Source: SIG622 sp045604705
GTDB lineage: Bacteria > Bacillota > Clostridia > Oscillospirales > CAG-382
DNA length: 48,572 nt
NCBI GenBank assembly: GCA_045604705.1
Contig: JAZUOO010000044.1
Span: 1 to 48,572 of the forward strand
Direction: 5' to 3'
The position numbers and the translations under genes are program-made. The notes under the pieces were generated by a model, which worked only from the letters and a program-made list of their open reading frames with translations, ran no database searches and had not been told where the DNA came from. Shown here in pieces: positions 1 through 7,284 of this stretch; the stretch's first letter is position 1; every line of letters begins with the position of its first letter.

Positions 1-418
1 TTTTCAATAGTTCTATTACTTTTGGTCTGCTTTGTGAATTGTAGTTTTTTATAAACTCAACAAATTCTGCATCATCTTCATCGCTTTCTATCCAAGGCAT
101 ATCACTTCTTGGTTTTCCTTTTCTCTCCTTAATACCATTAAGACAAACATCTAATGGATAGTCAAGAAAAATAACTGTATCACACTTTTGCATTCTCAAT
201 TCCATTGTGGAACCATAATTGCCATCAATTATCCACTCAATATTTTCGATTATTTTTAATAGTCTATCAAGAAAAACGGATTTTTCAACAGTTGTTTTAT
301 CTTCATTCCAAAACAACATATCTAAATGATACAATGGGATTTTTGTGATATTGTGTAATGACTTGGAAAAGGTACTCTTACCACTTCCAGGACACCCGAT
401 TACAATAATTTTTTTCAT
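1..418 (-). CDS. P-loop adenylate kinase-like / DNA topology modulation (FlaR-like) protein, partial
   Basis: The reading frame opens at an ATG (418-416) and runs off the left edge, so only about 139 N-terminal residues are visible. It begins MKKIIVIGCPGSGKST, a textbook Walker A loop, followed by an IPLYHLDMLFWN-type strand and a WIIDGNYG segment. This arrangement is typical of the AAA_17/AAA_18 kinases annotated as adenylate kinase-like or topology modulation proteins. Such proteins are small cytosolic nucleotide-binding enzymes whose true substrate is mostly unknown. A sigma-A promoter lies upstream at 508-536. The fold is clear and the biochemical role is not. The C-terminus, with any lid region, is outside the window. 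Confidence 0.8.
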   Translation of the reverse strand, partial: MKKIIVIGCPGSGKSTFSKSLHNITKIPLYHLDMLFWNEDKTTVEKSVFLDRLLKIIENIEWIIDGNYGSTMELRMQKCDTVIFLDYPLDVCLNGIKERKGKPRSDMPWIESDEDDAEFVEFIKNYNSQSRPKVIELLK

Positions 419-507
419 ATCTCACTTACCTACAAATTCTTATTTATCTAATTCTTTTATTATCATATAGCCATGAAAATCAGTAAAAAGTTCTAAATTA
501 TGACTAT

Positions 508-536
508 ATTATAGCATACTTTCTCCTATTTGTCAC
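508..536 (-). promoter_or_regulatory. sigma-A promoter of the P-loop kinase-like gene
   Basis: Read on the minus strand: GTGACA (536-531), 17 bp, TATAAT (513-508). It lies about 90 bp upstream of the ATG at 418. Confidence 0.6.
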
Positions 537-547
537 GTATAAGAGAT

Positions 548-583
548 AAAATATGCATTATTATTAACTAAAATGCATATTTT
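548..583. repeat. perfect 12-bp inverted repeat in a gene-free stretch
   Basis: AAAATATGCATT (548-559) is repeated inverted as AATGCATATTTT (572-583) with a 12-nt centre. The 398-bp stretch 419-816 holds no gene I can support. It contains the promoter at 508-536, this repeat and the rpmB terminator. The repeat could be a weak AT-rich terminator or an operator, and no neighbouring gene decides between them. Confidence 0.4.
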
Positions 584-726
584 GGTTTATCAATACTCAT
601 ATAGGACAGAGACTATTATAATGGTAGCTTTATTGACTCATAAACAGTATACGTGAACTAAAACACAAGACTACACTTACGTACAGGTATTTGTTATAAA
701 AGCACAAAGATTTCGTGCTGACACAC

Positions 727-762
727 AAAAAGGAAGGGAGCATAAAACCGCAACCTTCCTTT
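727..762 (-). terminator. rho-independent terminator downstream of rpmB
   Basis: On the minus strand a 9-bp stem, AAAGGAAGG (762-754) with CCTTCCTTT (737-729), is followed by a short T-run (731-727). It lies 55 bp beyond the rpmB stop codon. The loop is 16 nt. Confidence 0.55.
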
Positions 763-816
763 ACTGTGCAATTAAATTTGATTGTCCGTAAGTACAAGCT
801 TAAACTCTAAAGTTTA

Positions 817-1005
817 TTAAGCTCTTGTTACCTTGCCGGATCTGAGACAACGAGAGCAAACGTAAACTGTCTTGTGTTCGCCGTTACCAACAACAGCCTT
901 AACTCTTCTGATGTTGGGCTTCCAAGCTCTGTTTGTCTTTCTGTTGGAGTGAGATACATTGTGTCCGAATGTAACACCCTTACCGCATACTTCACACTTT
1001 GCCAT
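817..1005 (-). CDS. rpmB: 50S ribosomal protein L28
   Basis: This is a 62-residue basic protein of normal length for bacterial L28. It belongs to the large ribosomal subunit. It opens MAKCEVCGKGV and ends VCSRCLRSGKVTRA, so both Cys pairs of the zinc-binding form of L28 are present (C4-x2-C7 and the VCSRC pair). The core with GHNVSHSNRKTNR and W-x-P-N-I-R is the family signature. A GGGAGG ribosome site lies 11 bp upstream of the ATG. The gene stands alone with its own terminator. Zinc-containing and zinc-free L28 forms are exchanged under zinc limitation in some bacteria, and this copy is the zinc form. Confidence 0.97.
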   Translation of the reverse strand: MAKCEVCGKGVTFGHNVSHSNRKTNRAWKPNIRRVKAVVGNGEHKTVYVCSRCLRSGKVTRA

Positions 1006-1291
1006 TTCTGTTGCACCTCCCTGTAAAAGAGAAATTCTTACCGTCCTGCACGTGCAAATGCTCGACGGAACTTCCTTTTGATAGCTTCAGATACACATAA
1101 ATATTCTTATGCATACTGAACAACGATACTATTATAACACAATTATTTTTATTTTGCAAGTGTTTTTTTGCATTTTTTTAAATTAAACAAATTTTTTTAC
1201 AATTTACAGAAAAATACAATCCTTTTACCCCGTCTTTTGCACATTCTGTATTGCAAATCATTAAGTTTGGACTGAAACGCTGTCCAGATAC

Positions 1292-1320
1292 TTGAAAAAT
1301 TCGGTGTTTTTTGTTATAAT
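1292..1320 (+). promoter_or_regulatory. sigma-A promoter upstream of a mini-ORF and glnA
   Basis: TTGAAA (1292-1297), 17 bp, TATAAT (1315-1320). The predicted transcript would cross the mini-ORF at 1440-1490 and could continue into glnA. The 716-bp gap between rpmB and glnA (1006-1721) holds this promoter, the mini-ORF and the proximal glnA promoter, and nothing else I can support. Confidence 0.6.
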
Positions 1321-1439
1321 GGATTTGTAACGTAAACTCGATGAATTGCCTTGCAACATGAATTGAAAACTGCGATTTCGTGAATTGATCCTGATAGTTC
1401 ATTAAAGGTAATTCGATACATGGAATGAGGTGAGAAATC

Positions 1440-1490
1440 ATGGCAAGGTCAATTCATGATGATGAAGTTATTGATTCATTAAAATTTTAA
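1440..1490 (+). other. 16-codon mini-ORF with a strong ribosome site; leader peptide or gene remnant
   Basis: An ATG at 1440 follows a good GAGGTGA ribosome site with 6-nt spacing and encodes MARSIHDDEVIDSLKF before a TAA stop. It sits about 110 bp downstream of a near-consensus promoter. The AT-rich sequence after the stop looks degraded. It could be a leader peptide in the long glnA 5' region, or the surviving start of a decayed gene. I recognise no family. Confidence 0.3.
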
Positions 1491-1655
1491 AAGCTGGAAA
1501 GAAAAACATCCGCAAAGACACCTAAAAAGGGGCATAATGATTTTATTGCATCCAAAATTACGCCGATAATGTAAAATATATTGTGAAATTTATAAATTAC
1601 AAGGCACAAATATAGTTGCACCTTGTAGAAAAATTAGAATATATTTACAAACCTA

Positions 1656-1684
1656 TTGACAATTCACCGTAACATGACTATAAT
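1656..1684 (+). promoter_or_regulatory. proximal sigma-A promoter of glnA
   Basis: Perfect consensus: TTGACA (1656-1661), 17 bp, TATAAT (1679-1684). The start point would fall near 1691, leaving a leader of about 30 nt with AAGGAG at 1710-1715. This placement rules out an upstream TTG start at 1656 for glnA. Confidence 0.85.
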
Positions 1685-1721
1685 AATAGACGGGAAATTT
1701 TATAATACGAAGGAGACAAAA

Positions 1722-3143
1722 ATGAAAACAGTAAGCGACATCCTCACCATCATTAAAGAAAATGACATTAAGATGGTGGACTTCAAAATGGTAGACATCA
1801 ACGGCCAGTTCCGTCACGTTACCATCCCAGCAAAGAACTTCTCCGAAAAGACAATGAAAAACGGTATCGGCTTTGACGCTTCCAACTACGGCTACGCAGT
1901 TGTAGAAAAGAGCGATATGGTATTCATTCCCGATCCCGATACCGCAGTTATCGACCCTTTCTGCGAAATTCCCACACTCTCTATGACCGGTAACGCAATG
2001 ATTATCGACAATCCCGAGAACAGACCTCTTGCTCAGTACCCCAGAAACATAGTTCTCGCAGCCGAGAAGTACCTCAAAGACAGCGGGATCGCAGATACAA
2101 TGCTCATTCTTCCCGAATTTGAATTCTATCTTTTCGACAACGTAGCATGGGAAGTAAAGGCTGATTCCGTAGGCTACAGCGTTGATGCTGCACAGGCTCA
2201 CTGGAACAGTGCATCCGAGGGTCTCGGAAATATCGTTGCAAAACAGAAGAACTATCATATCGCCAAGCCCTTTGATGTGTCCTACGAGGCAAGAAGCGAG
2301 ATGTGTATGCTTATGGACGATGCAGGCATAGCCCTCAACTACCACCATCCTGAAGTAGGTGCAGGCGGTCAGTTTGAAATCGAGCCCGAGCTCGGACAGA
2401 TGTCCAAAATGGCAGACAACACAATGATGATAAAGTACATCATCCACAATACCGCAAGAAAGTACGGAATGTCCGCTACATTTATGCCCAAGCCCATTAT
2501 GGGTGAAGCAGGTAACGGTATGCACGTTCATATGCTTCTTCTCAAGGACGGCGAACCGGTATTCTCCGATGACAACGGCTATTCACATCTTTCACAGGAA
2601 GCTCACTGGTTCATGGGCGGACTTCTCAAGCATATTGCATCTCTCTGTGCCCTCACAAACCCCAGCACAAACTCTTTCAAGAGACTTGTACCCGGTTTCG
2701 AAGCTCCCGTAACAGTTGGCTATGCAACCTCCAACAGAAGTGCGGTAATCAGAATTCCCGCATATGCAAAAGAACCTACCTTGCGCAGATTCGAGCTTCG
2801 TAACCCCGATGCAACCTGTAATCCTTACTTCTGCTATGCTGCAATCCTCATGGCAGGTATCGACGGTATCAAGAACAAGATAGATCCCCACGCAAACGGC
2901 TGGGGTCCCTACGATATGAACCTGTTTCACCTTCCCGAGGAAGAAAAGGCAAAGCTCAAGCATCTTCCCACATCTCTCGGTGAAGCACTTGACGCACTTG
3001 AGGCTGACCATGACTACCTCACAGCAGGCGGCGTATTCCCGGAAGAGCTTCTCAAAAACTTCATTGCAACAAAGCGCAAGGAAGTAAACGAGCTTAATGC
3101 TATTCCTCATCCTGCCGAATTTGACAAGTATTATAACCTTTAA
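1722..3143 (+). CDS. glnA: glutamine synthetase, type I (GSI)
   Basis: Glutamine synthetase makes glutamine from glutamate, ammonia and ATP. The start chosen is the ATG at 1722, which has AAGGAG 6 nt upstream and follows a perfect promoter. This gives 473 residues. Family motifs are in order: LPEFEFYLFDN (ammonia/metal-binding glutamates), GQFEIEP, GNGMHVHM, NPSTNSFKRLVPGFEAPV (ATP site), SNRSAVIRIPA, and a C-terminus ending PHPAEFDKYYNL. The ending, the length and the extra C-terminal segment resemble the proteobacterial GSI-beta form rather than the about 444-residue Bacillus GSI-alpha form. The position equivalent to the adenylylated Tyr397 of the E. coli enzyme lies in MNLFHLPEEE and is Phe402, so AMP modification there is impossible. 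Monocistronic, with a terminator at 3168. Confidence 0.96.
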   Translation: MKTVSDILTIIKENDIKMVDFKMVDINGQFRHVTIPAKNFSEKTMKNGIGFDASNYGYAVVEKSDMVFIPDPDTAVIDPFCEIPTLSMTGNAMIIDNPENRPLAQYPRNIVLAAEKYLKDSGIADTMLILPEFEFYLFDNVAWEVKADSVGYSVDAAQAHWNSASEGLGNIVAKQKNYHIAKPFDVSYEARSEMCMLMDDAGIALNYHHPEVGAGGQFEIEPELGQMSKMADNTMMIKYIIHNTARKYGMSATFMPKPIMGEAGNGMHVHMLLLKDGEPVFSDDNGYSHLSQEAHWFMGGLLKHIASLCALTNPSTNSFKRLVPGFEAPVTVGYATSNRSAVIRIPAYAKEPTLRRFELRNPDATCNPYFCYAAILMAGIDGIKNKIDPHANGWGPYDMNLFHLPEEEKAKLKHLPTSLGEALDALEADHDYLTAGGVFPEELLKNFIATKRKEVNELNAIPHPAEFDKYYNL

Positions 3144-3167
3144 TTAATATTCAATATTCAATATATC

Positions 3168-3194
3168 AAGAGCTGTCTTCGGGCAGCTCTTTTC
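3168..3194 (+). terminator. glnA terminator with UUCG tetraloop
   Basis: The stem AAGAGCTGTC/GGCAGCTCTT (with one G-T wobble) closes a TTCG loop at 3178-3181 and runs into a T-run. It lies 24 bp past the glnA stop. Confidence 0.85.
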
Positions 3195-3770
3195 TCGGCA
3201 CAAAAAAGCAAATTTCTGTCGGTTTTTACTTGATTTCCCGTTTATTACATGATAGGAAAATTTCATCATTATACGTTTTTTACACAAAAAGGAGACCATC
3301 AATTCTTGATAGAACTGAGGTAGAGGCATCAAACATCACATTGGAGTATTCATCAGAAGCAATGATTGAGGTATACTTATATTCTGTTGTAACATATTTA
3401 TATTTGTGAAGTCTATGTCATACATATCCGACACCCGTGAATCATGGCACACAGATTTCTTTACAGCAGTGTCAGTATAAAGACTCGACTACGCATCCGG
3501 AACGACCCTCAAAAGTTTCCCGGCATAAAGCTTTTTTCATTACCAAGTTCACCCTCGAATATATTGGAATTAGCATCAAAACAATAATTTTGTATAAAAA
3601 TCGTCTGATTGTAAACAAAAAATATATCATAAATGTGGAAATATAATCTAAAAATGTGAAATTTAGCGTAAATATACAAAAAGTTAAATTTTATTTCATG
3701 ATTCTTTGTTCGGATATGGTATAATATCACTACAGAAAAAGATAATAATATTTATACGGAGGAATCAATT
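3195..3770. other. 576-bp stretch without a supportable gene
   Basis: Short open frames occur on both strands but none has a ribosome site or a recognisable product. A frame around 3320-3410 (reading EVEASNITLEYSSEAMIEV) looks protein-like before a stop, so this may be old decayed coding DNA. The 3' end is very AT-rich and carries a TATAAT (3720-3725) that probably serves the gene at 3771. Its -35 is poor. Confidence 0.4.
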
Positions 3771-4040
3771 ATGAAAAACACACTTTCACTTATCGGCGCA
3801 ATAGTTCTTGGCATCGGCGTAGTTGTTGCCGGCGGACTTATCTTAAAGAAATATTTTGATAAAAAAGCAGAACAGCGTAAAAAAGAAGAGGAAGATTTTA
3901 TGGACTGTGACTGTTGTGACCTCGGCTTTGACGACGAAGAAGGTCTTAATTGGGAAGACATCCCTGTGGAAGAAGATGAAGAAGACATCCTCTCCGAAAG
4001 CATTAAAGAGCTTGATGACCTCGATGGCACAGACAAGTAA
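3771..4040 (+). CDS. small single-span membrane protein with acidic, Cys-containing tail
   Basis: The 89-residue protein has a GGAGG ribosome site at 3758-3762 in front of its ATG. Residues about 5-26 form one hydrophobic segment (LSLIGAIVLGIGVVVAGGLI), followed by a lysine-rich stretch (KKYFDKKAEQRKK) that would place the tail in the cytoplasm. The rest is strongly acidic (EEEDF, DDEEG, VEEDEEDIL) and has a CDCCD cluster that might bind metal. I do not recognise the family and assign no function. It is monocistronic, with a TATAAT upstream at 3720 and a terminator at 4065. The layout is that of a membrane-anchored adaptor, but nothing in the neighbourhood supports a role. Confidence 0.75.
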   Translation: MKNTLSLIGAIVLGIGVVVAGGLILKKYFDKKAEQRKKEEEDFMDCDCCDLGFDDEEGLNWEDIPVEEDEEDILSESIKELDDLDGTDK

Positions 4041-4064
4041 TACCCGAAAAAATTCAAATTCTTT

Positions 4065-4093
4065 CCCCGACAGCAATGCCGGGGGATTTTTTT
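4065..4093 (+). terminator. terminator after the small membrane protein gene
   Basis: A CCCCG/CGGGG stem (4065-4069 with 4080-4084) is followed by GA and seven T (4087-4093), 25 bp beyond the stop at 4040. Confidence 0.65.
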
Positions 4094-4102
4094 GCCCAGA
4101 AA

Positions 4103-4130
4103 AGAAAAAGCCGAGGATGCAATCCTCAGC
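4103..4130 (-). terminator. terminator of the DUF554 gene
   Basis: On the minus strand GCTGAGGAT (4130-4122) pairs with ATCCTCGGC (4118-4110), with one mismatch, and leads into TTTTTCTTT. It lies just past the stop at 4141. With the plus-strand terminator at 4065 it closes a convergent gene pair. Confidence 0.8.
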
Positions 4131-4140
4131 TGTAAAAATA

Positions 4141-4854
4141 TTACATAAAGGTACAGAGCACAATCGGAACAAACATTGCGGGAAGCATATTCATTACCTT
4201 TATCTTCGCAACTCCGATAAGATTAAGTCCGATACCCATAATAAGAATGGAACCCGCACAAGTCATTTCATTAATAAGCACATCTCCTTGGAACAGTGGC
4301 GCTGTAACACCTGCAAGAAGTACCAATGTCCCTTGGAATAAAAGTACAAACACCGCAGAAAGCGTAACTCCAAACCCAAGCGTTGATGCAAAAACACAGG
4401 AAGAAACAAGATCCAGCATAGACTTCGTGTAGAGCATGGTATTGTCCCCGTAAAGCCCCGCATTGAGCGTTCCGACAATAGTCATAGCACCAACGCAAAA
4501 CACGAGGGAGCTTGTAACAAATCCTTGCGCAATACTCGGTCCGTCTGTCTTACCTTTTGAAAACCTTTTCTCAATAGTACTTCCGAGCTTTGACAAACCA
4601 TCATCCAGTTTCAATAACGTTCCAATAATAGTTCCCAGAACCACCGATAAAATAAGAATAAGAGTATTCTGTCCTTTAAGAGCTCCCTGCACACCTATAA
4701 AAAGCGTACAAAGCCCCAAGCCCTGCATAAGCATATCACCGAGCGATTTCGGGATAACCTTTTTAAAGATAATTCCAACAAGACTTCCTACAACAACCGT
4801 CACCACATTTGTAAAGACTCCGCTCATATTTGAAACTGTTTCGAGCAAATTCAT
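4141..4854 (-). CDS. DUF554 family integral membrane protein (YdfK-like)
   Basis: The 237-residue, mostly hydrophobic protein has about six to seven membrane segments. Family features are an N-terminal SGVFTNVVTVVVGSLVGIIF, the central VTSSLVFCVGAMTIVGTLNA, a charged cytoplasmic loop (EKRFSKGKTDG) and a glycine-rich C-terminal half. These match DUF554 (YdfK/YqgA-type), predicted inner-membrane transporters or channels with no settled substrate. The ATG at 4854 is supported by AAAGGAT about 10 nt upstream. The internal Met10, where some relatives start, has no ribosome site. It has its own promoter (4892-4920) and terminator, so it is monocistronic. The function stays unknown. Confidence 0.88.
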   Translation of the reverse strand: MNLLETVSNMSGVFTNVVTVVVGSLVGIIFKKVIPKSLGDMLMQGLGLCTLFIGVQGALKGQNTLILILSVVLGTIIGTLLKLDDGLSKLGSTIEKRFSKGKTDGPSIAQGFVTSSLVFCVGAMTIVGTLNAGLYGDNTMLYTKSMLDLVSSCVFASTLGFGVTLSAVFVLLFQGTLVLLAGVTAPLFQGDVLINEMTCAGSILIMGIGLNLIGVAKIKVMNMLPAMFVPIVLCTFM

Positions 4855-4891
4855 TTTTTATTATCCTTTCAGTATTTCCTTTGTTCAGAAG

Positions 4892-4920
4892 ATTATACAT
4901 CCCTTTCTTCAAAAAATCAA
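4892..4920 (-). promoter_or_regulatory. sigma-A promoter of the DUF554 gene
   Basis: Minus strand: TTGATT (4920-4915), 17 bp, TATAAT (4897-4892). It is divergent from the promoter at 4939. Confidence 0.7.
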
Positions 4921-4938
4921 TGTACACAAAGTTAATTA

Positions 4939-4967
4939 TTGACATTAACACCGACGTATGCTATAAT
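4939..4967 (+). promoter_or_regulatory. sigma-A promoter of the DUF6199 lipoprotein gene
   Basis: Perfect consensus: TTGACA (4939-4944), 17 bp, TATAAT (4962-4967). It fires rightward into 5005. Confidence 0.85.
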
Positions 4968-5004
4968 ATTTGTGTAATTTTTATAAGCAAACGGAGGTAA
5001 CCTT

Positions 5005-5547
5005 TTGAAAAAAGTGCTGTATCTCATAGTATCTTTTTTGATACTGATTACATTTCTCACCGGATGCTCTTCAAGCACCAAACCCTACACCTATCGGCAC
5101 GACGGTACAAGCTATACAATAAATCCCGTGGAGCAAACAATAACCCACGGGGAACATACATATGTTTACACCTTTAACGGAAATGTCTCACGGTGTGACA
5201 TTGAAATAGTATATCCCGACAACTCCCGCTATTACGTTACAAAAAACGGAAATGTCTCCTACGGCGGTAACAGTGAGGACTACAATTCCGAAAAATACGC
5301 CGACGGAAGCATCCTGTGCGATGCAATACTGCAAAACGCTCCGAAAGAGCAGGGGAGAACCAACCCCTTTATAATAATACTCATTATCGCAGTCGGTATC
5401 TTCGGAATTGCATCCCCGAAAACCGTATGGCAGCTTGAATACGGCTGGAGATTCAAAAACGCCGAGCCCTCCGACCTTGCTCTGACCTTAAACCGTATTG
5501 GCGGAGCAGTCCTCATAGTGATTGCAATAATATTCATATTCATATAA
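5005..5547 (+). CDS. lipoprotein with C-terminal DUF6199 membrane domain
   Basis: The start is a TTG at 5005 with GGAGG 7 nt upstream, and 180 residues follow. A lipoprotein signal is clear: MKKVLYLIVSFLILITFLTGC, with the lipobox cysteine at residue 21. Residues about 25-110 form a secreted beta-rich segment with many Tyr and Asn. The C-terminal third (NPFIIILIIAVGIFGIASP, then TLNRIGGAVLIVIAIIFIFI) makes two membrane helices around a WQLEYGWRFKNAEPSDLA loop, which I recognise as the DUF6199 signature. The lipidated N-terminus plus membrane C-terminus would tether both ends with the middle outside. No function is known. The gene lies directly upstream of a broken gene (about 5595-5959). Confidence 0.85.
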   Translation: MKKVLYLIVSFLILITFLTGCSSSTKPYTYRHDGTSYTINPVEQTITHGEHTYVYTFNGNVSRCDIEIVYPDNSRYYVTKNGNVSYGGNSEDYNSEKYADGSILCDAILQNAPKEQGRTNPFIIILIIAVGIFGIASPKTVWQLEYGWRFKNAEPSDLALTLNRIGGAVLIVIAIIFIFI

Positions 5548-5594
5548 CAGTCAAACACCCAAGTAGAAAACAATATGCTTATCACAATATTTGA

Positions 5595-5959
5595 ATTTGC
5601 CCCTCCGTATTCGCTGCCGGAGAAAATTGGCTTGTTTGTGTAACCGCAGTAAACGAAGCAACCGTGTGTGTCTGTGTCGGAAATGAAGCCTTCTACCATG
5701 CCTCAAACGCTATTCTTCGCTCTAGGGAAGTACCTGCACATGGTAGAAATGCCTCAGGAAATTCTCAACAAAGAAAAGCAATGCACAATAACAGTTCGTG
5801 AGTTCATCGAAAGAAATCCCTATTTTCCGCCTTCAAAGGCTCGGTTGAATACACGGTAAATTTCAAGCCTCTTGAAAAAAACGTAAACATCAATATCACG
5901 ACATTATTTTCATAGACAGCAACGGCAGTGTCATAGAAAAACACAAAATCGATCTCTGA
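5595..5959 (+). pseudogene. frameshifted gene remnant, C-terminal part of an unidentified protein
   Basis: No intact frame crosses this stretch, but coding traces follow one another in different frames. ENWLVCVTAVNEATVCVCVG and NEAFYHASNA lie in the frame of 5619. TITVREFIERNPY lies in the frame of 5668. KGSVEYTVNFKPLEKNVNIN returns to the first frame. DIIFIDSNGSVIEKHKIDL lies in the frame ending at TGA 5957. At least three frame changes are needed to join them. The final segment reads as a beta-sandwich-like C-terminus. I do not recognise the family. No ribosome site or intact start is visible, so the gene is judged dead. Confidence 0.6.
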
Positions 5960-5961
5960 TC

Positions 5962-7155
5962 TCATATAATTCCAATAATAGTCCCCGGATAATAAGTCGC
6001 AAGAATGGAATAAAAGCTCTCACCTTTCCTCGCCATTGCAACGGCACCCAGTTGACTCATACCCACTCCATGTCCATAGCCTTCGGTTATAAAGGTGACA
6101 GTATCCTCGCCAAAGCCTATTTCAAAGTCGGTGCTCTTAAGCCCCAAGAGCTTTCTTACTTGGGCACCGGTAAACTCTTTTCCGCCGATGGTAAGATTTG
6201 CAACCCTCCCGGACGAACTTCGCTCCTTATTGCCTATCCACAGGTGAAAGGGGCTTTCTTTATACTCCGAAAGACCCGGAATATCCGCATCCGCAAGCCT
6301 TGCCAAAAACTCCTCCCTCGTAAATACAACCTCGCTTACAACCTTGCTTTTCAACGTCTCATCATATATCTCCGCTGTTTCTACAGCCGCAAGATATGCA
6401 AGATCTCCGCCCCAGACCTCTTTTCCCGAAGCCGTAGAACCTCCGCTTGATGCATGGAACACCGCAACAATGGGTTGATCATCATAAAGCAAAATAAGAC
6501 TTCTTGTAGCATTTGCTGCATTACGTGCATTTTCAAAGACCTGTGTCCCTCGTTCTCCGTACCTCGCCTCAAACTCCTCCTTCGTTACAAAGCTCTGACA
6601 ATGACCCGAATCGGTACAAATATCAGCCTCCATATGTCCTGCCTTACTCTCCGAAAGAATATAATTCACAGCAAGAGTCCTTACCGCAACCGCCTGAGCA
6701 CAAAGCGCCTCAAAGGGCGAGTCCGCAGGCATTTCCGCAGTAACAACACATGCAACATATTCTTCCAGTGGCATTTTGGATACACTGTTCGTCTTATGAT
6801 TGAACACACTCACCGTCTTTATCTCTTTTCCCTCGTCCACACTCTTATTCCCGAAAGCCTCACCGCTAACAGTATCATCCGTATCTCTATCGGTTATACC
6901 ATCGGGGGCTGAAACAGTCTCTATGTTTTTCGCAACAGTTTGTGCATCAATATTCATATCCAAAACCTCATCCTCTGCCGCCATAACAGTACTTACACTT
7001 AAATTTGCGGGCATACTCCTGTAAAGCGTATCCGAATAAAGTCCCCGTGCCGAAGAAAATTCAGCCCTGCCTCCGATAATATAAACCGTGACCAATGTCG
7101 CGGAAAATACCGTTATAAGCAGCATCACAAATTTAGCTATTACTCCGTTTCTCAT
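5962..7155 (-). CDS. spoIID: stage II sporulation protein D, SpoIID (peptidoglycan lytic transglycosylase)
   Basis: SpoIID cleaves glycan strands between mother cell and forespore during engulfment, normally with SpoIIP and SpoIIM. The ATG at 7155 is chosen because AAAGGAG lies just upstream. The GTG at 7176 would overlap that site. Of 397 residues, about 9-28 form the single N-terminal membrane anchor and the next 85 are a low-complexity linker. The SpoIID/LytB domain begins near 110. It shows MPLEEYVACVVTAEMP with the catalytic-type Glu141, AQAVAVRTLAVNY, and the pair Cys180/Cys186 in CTDSGHC, which matches the zinc site described for the C. difficile enzyme. HASSGGSTASGKEVWGG and GYGHGVGMSQLGA follow. 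Neighbours are other sporulation genes on the same strand. Its final 3' end abuts the pseudogene. Confidence 0.95.
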   Translation of the reverse strand: MRNGVIAKFVMLLITVFSATLVTVYIIGGRAEFSSARGLYSDTLYRSMPANLSVSTVMAAEDEVLDMNIDAQTVAKNIETVSAPDGITDRDTDDTVSGEAFGNKSVDEGKEIKTVSVFNHKTNSVSKMPLEEYVACVVTAEMPADSPFEALCAQAVAVRTLAVNYILSESKAGHMEADICTDSGHCQSFVTKEEFEARYGERGTQVFENARNAANATRSLILLYDDQPIVAVFHASSGGSTASGKEVWGGDLAYLAAVETAEIYDETLKSKVVSEVVFTREEFLARLADADIPGLSEYKESPFHLWIGNKERSSSGRVANLTIGGKEFTGAQVRKLLGLKSTDFEIGFGEDTVTFITEGYGHGVGMSQLGAVAMARKGESFYSILATYYPGTIIGII

Positions 7156-7228
7156 ATTCTCAGGCTCCTTTAACACAATATATTAAAAAACAATCCAAAC
7201 TTTCGTGCCGTATTCAAAAAGATTCCAT

Positions 7229-7266
7229 AAAAAAAGACACCCGAATAAAAATCCGAAGTGCCTTTC
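7229..7266 (-). terminator. terminator after the SipL-like gene
   Basis: On the minus strand AAAGGCAC pairs with GTGTCTTT (8 bp with one G-T wobble, 13-nt loop), followed by a seven-T run at 7235-7229. It separates the sipL-like gene from spoIID. Confidence 0.55.
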
Positions 7267-7284
7267 AAACTATATCAAAAGCCT

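Noticed and set aside
1178..1441. 87-codon minus-strand frame between rpmB and glnA
   Set aside because: It runs antisense across a consensus plus-strand promoter, lacks a ribosome site and has random-looking composition.
1653..2531. 292-codon open frame on the minus strand inside glnA
   Set aside because: It is antisense to a clear glnA with full motifs. The translation is Cys/His/Val-rich and typical of mirrored coding DNA, and it has no ribosome site.
3437..3646. 69-codon plus-strand frame beginning MNHGTQIS
   Set aside because: No ribosome site, no recognisable family, and drifting composition toward poly-Ile/Lys. Kept only as possible decayed DNA in the gap entry.
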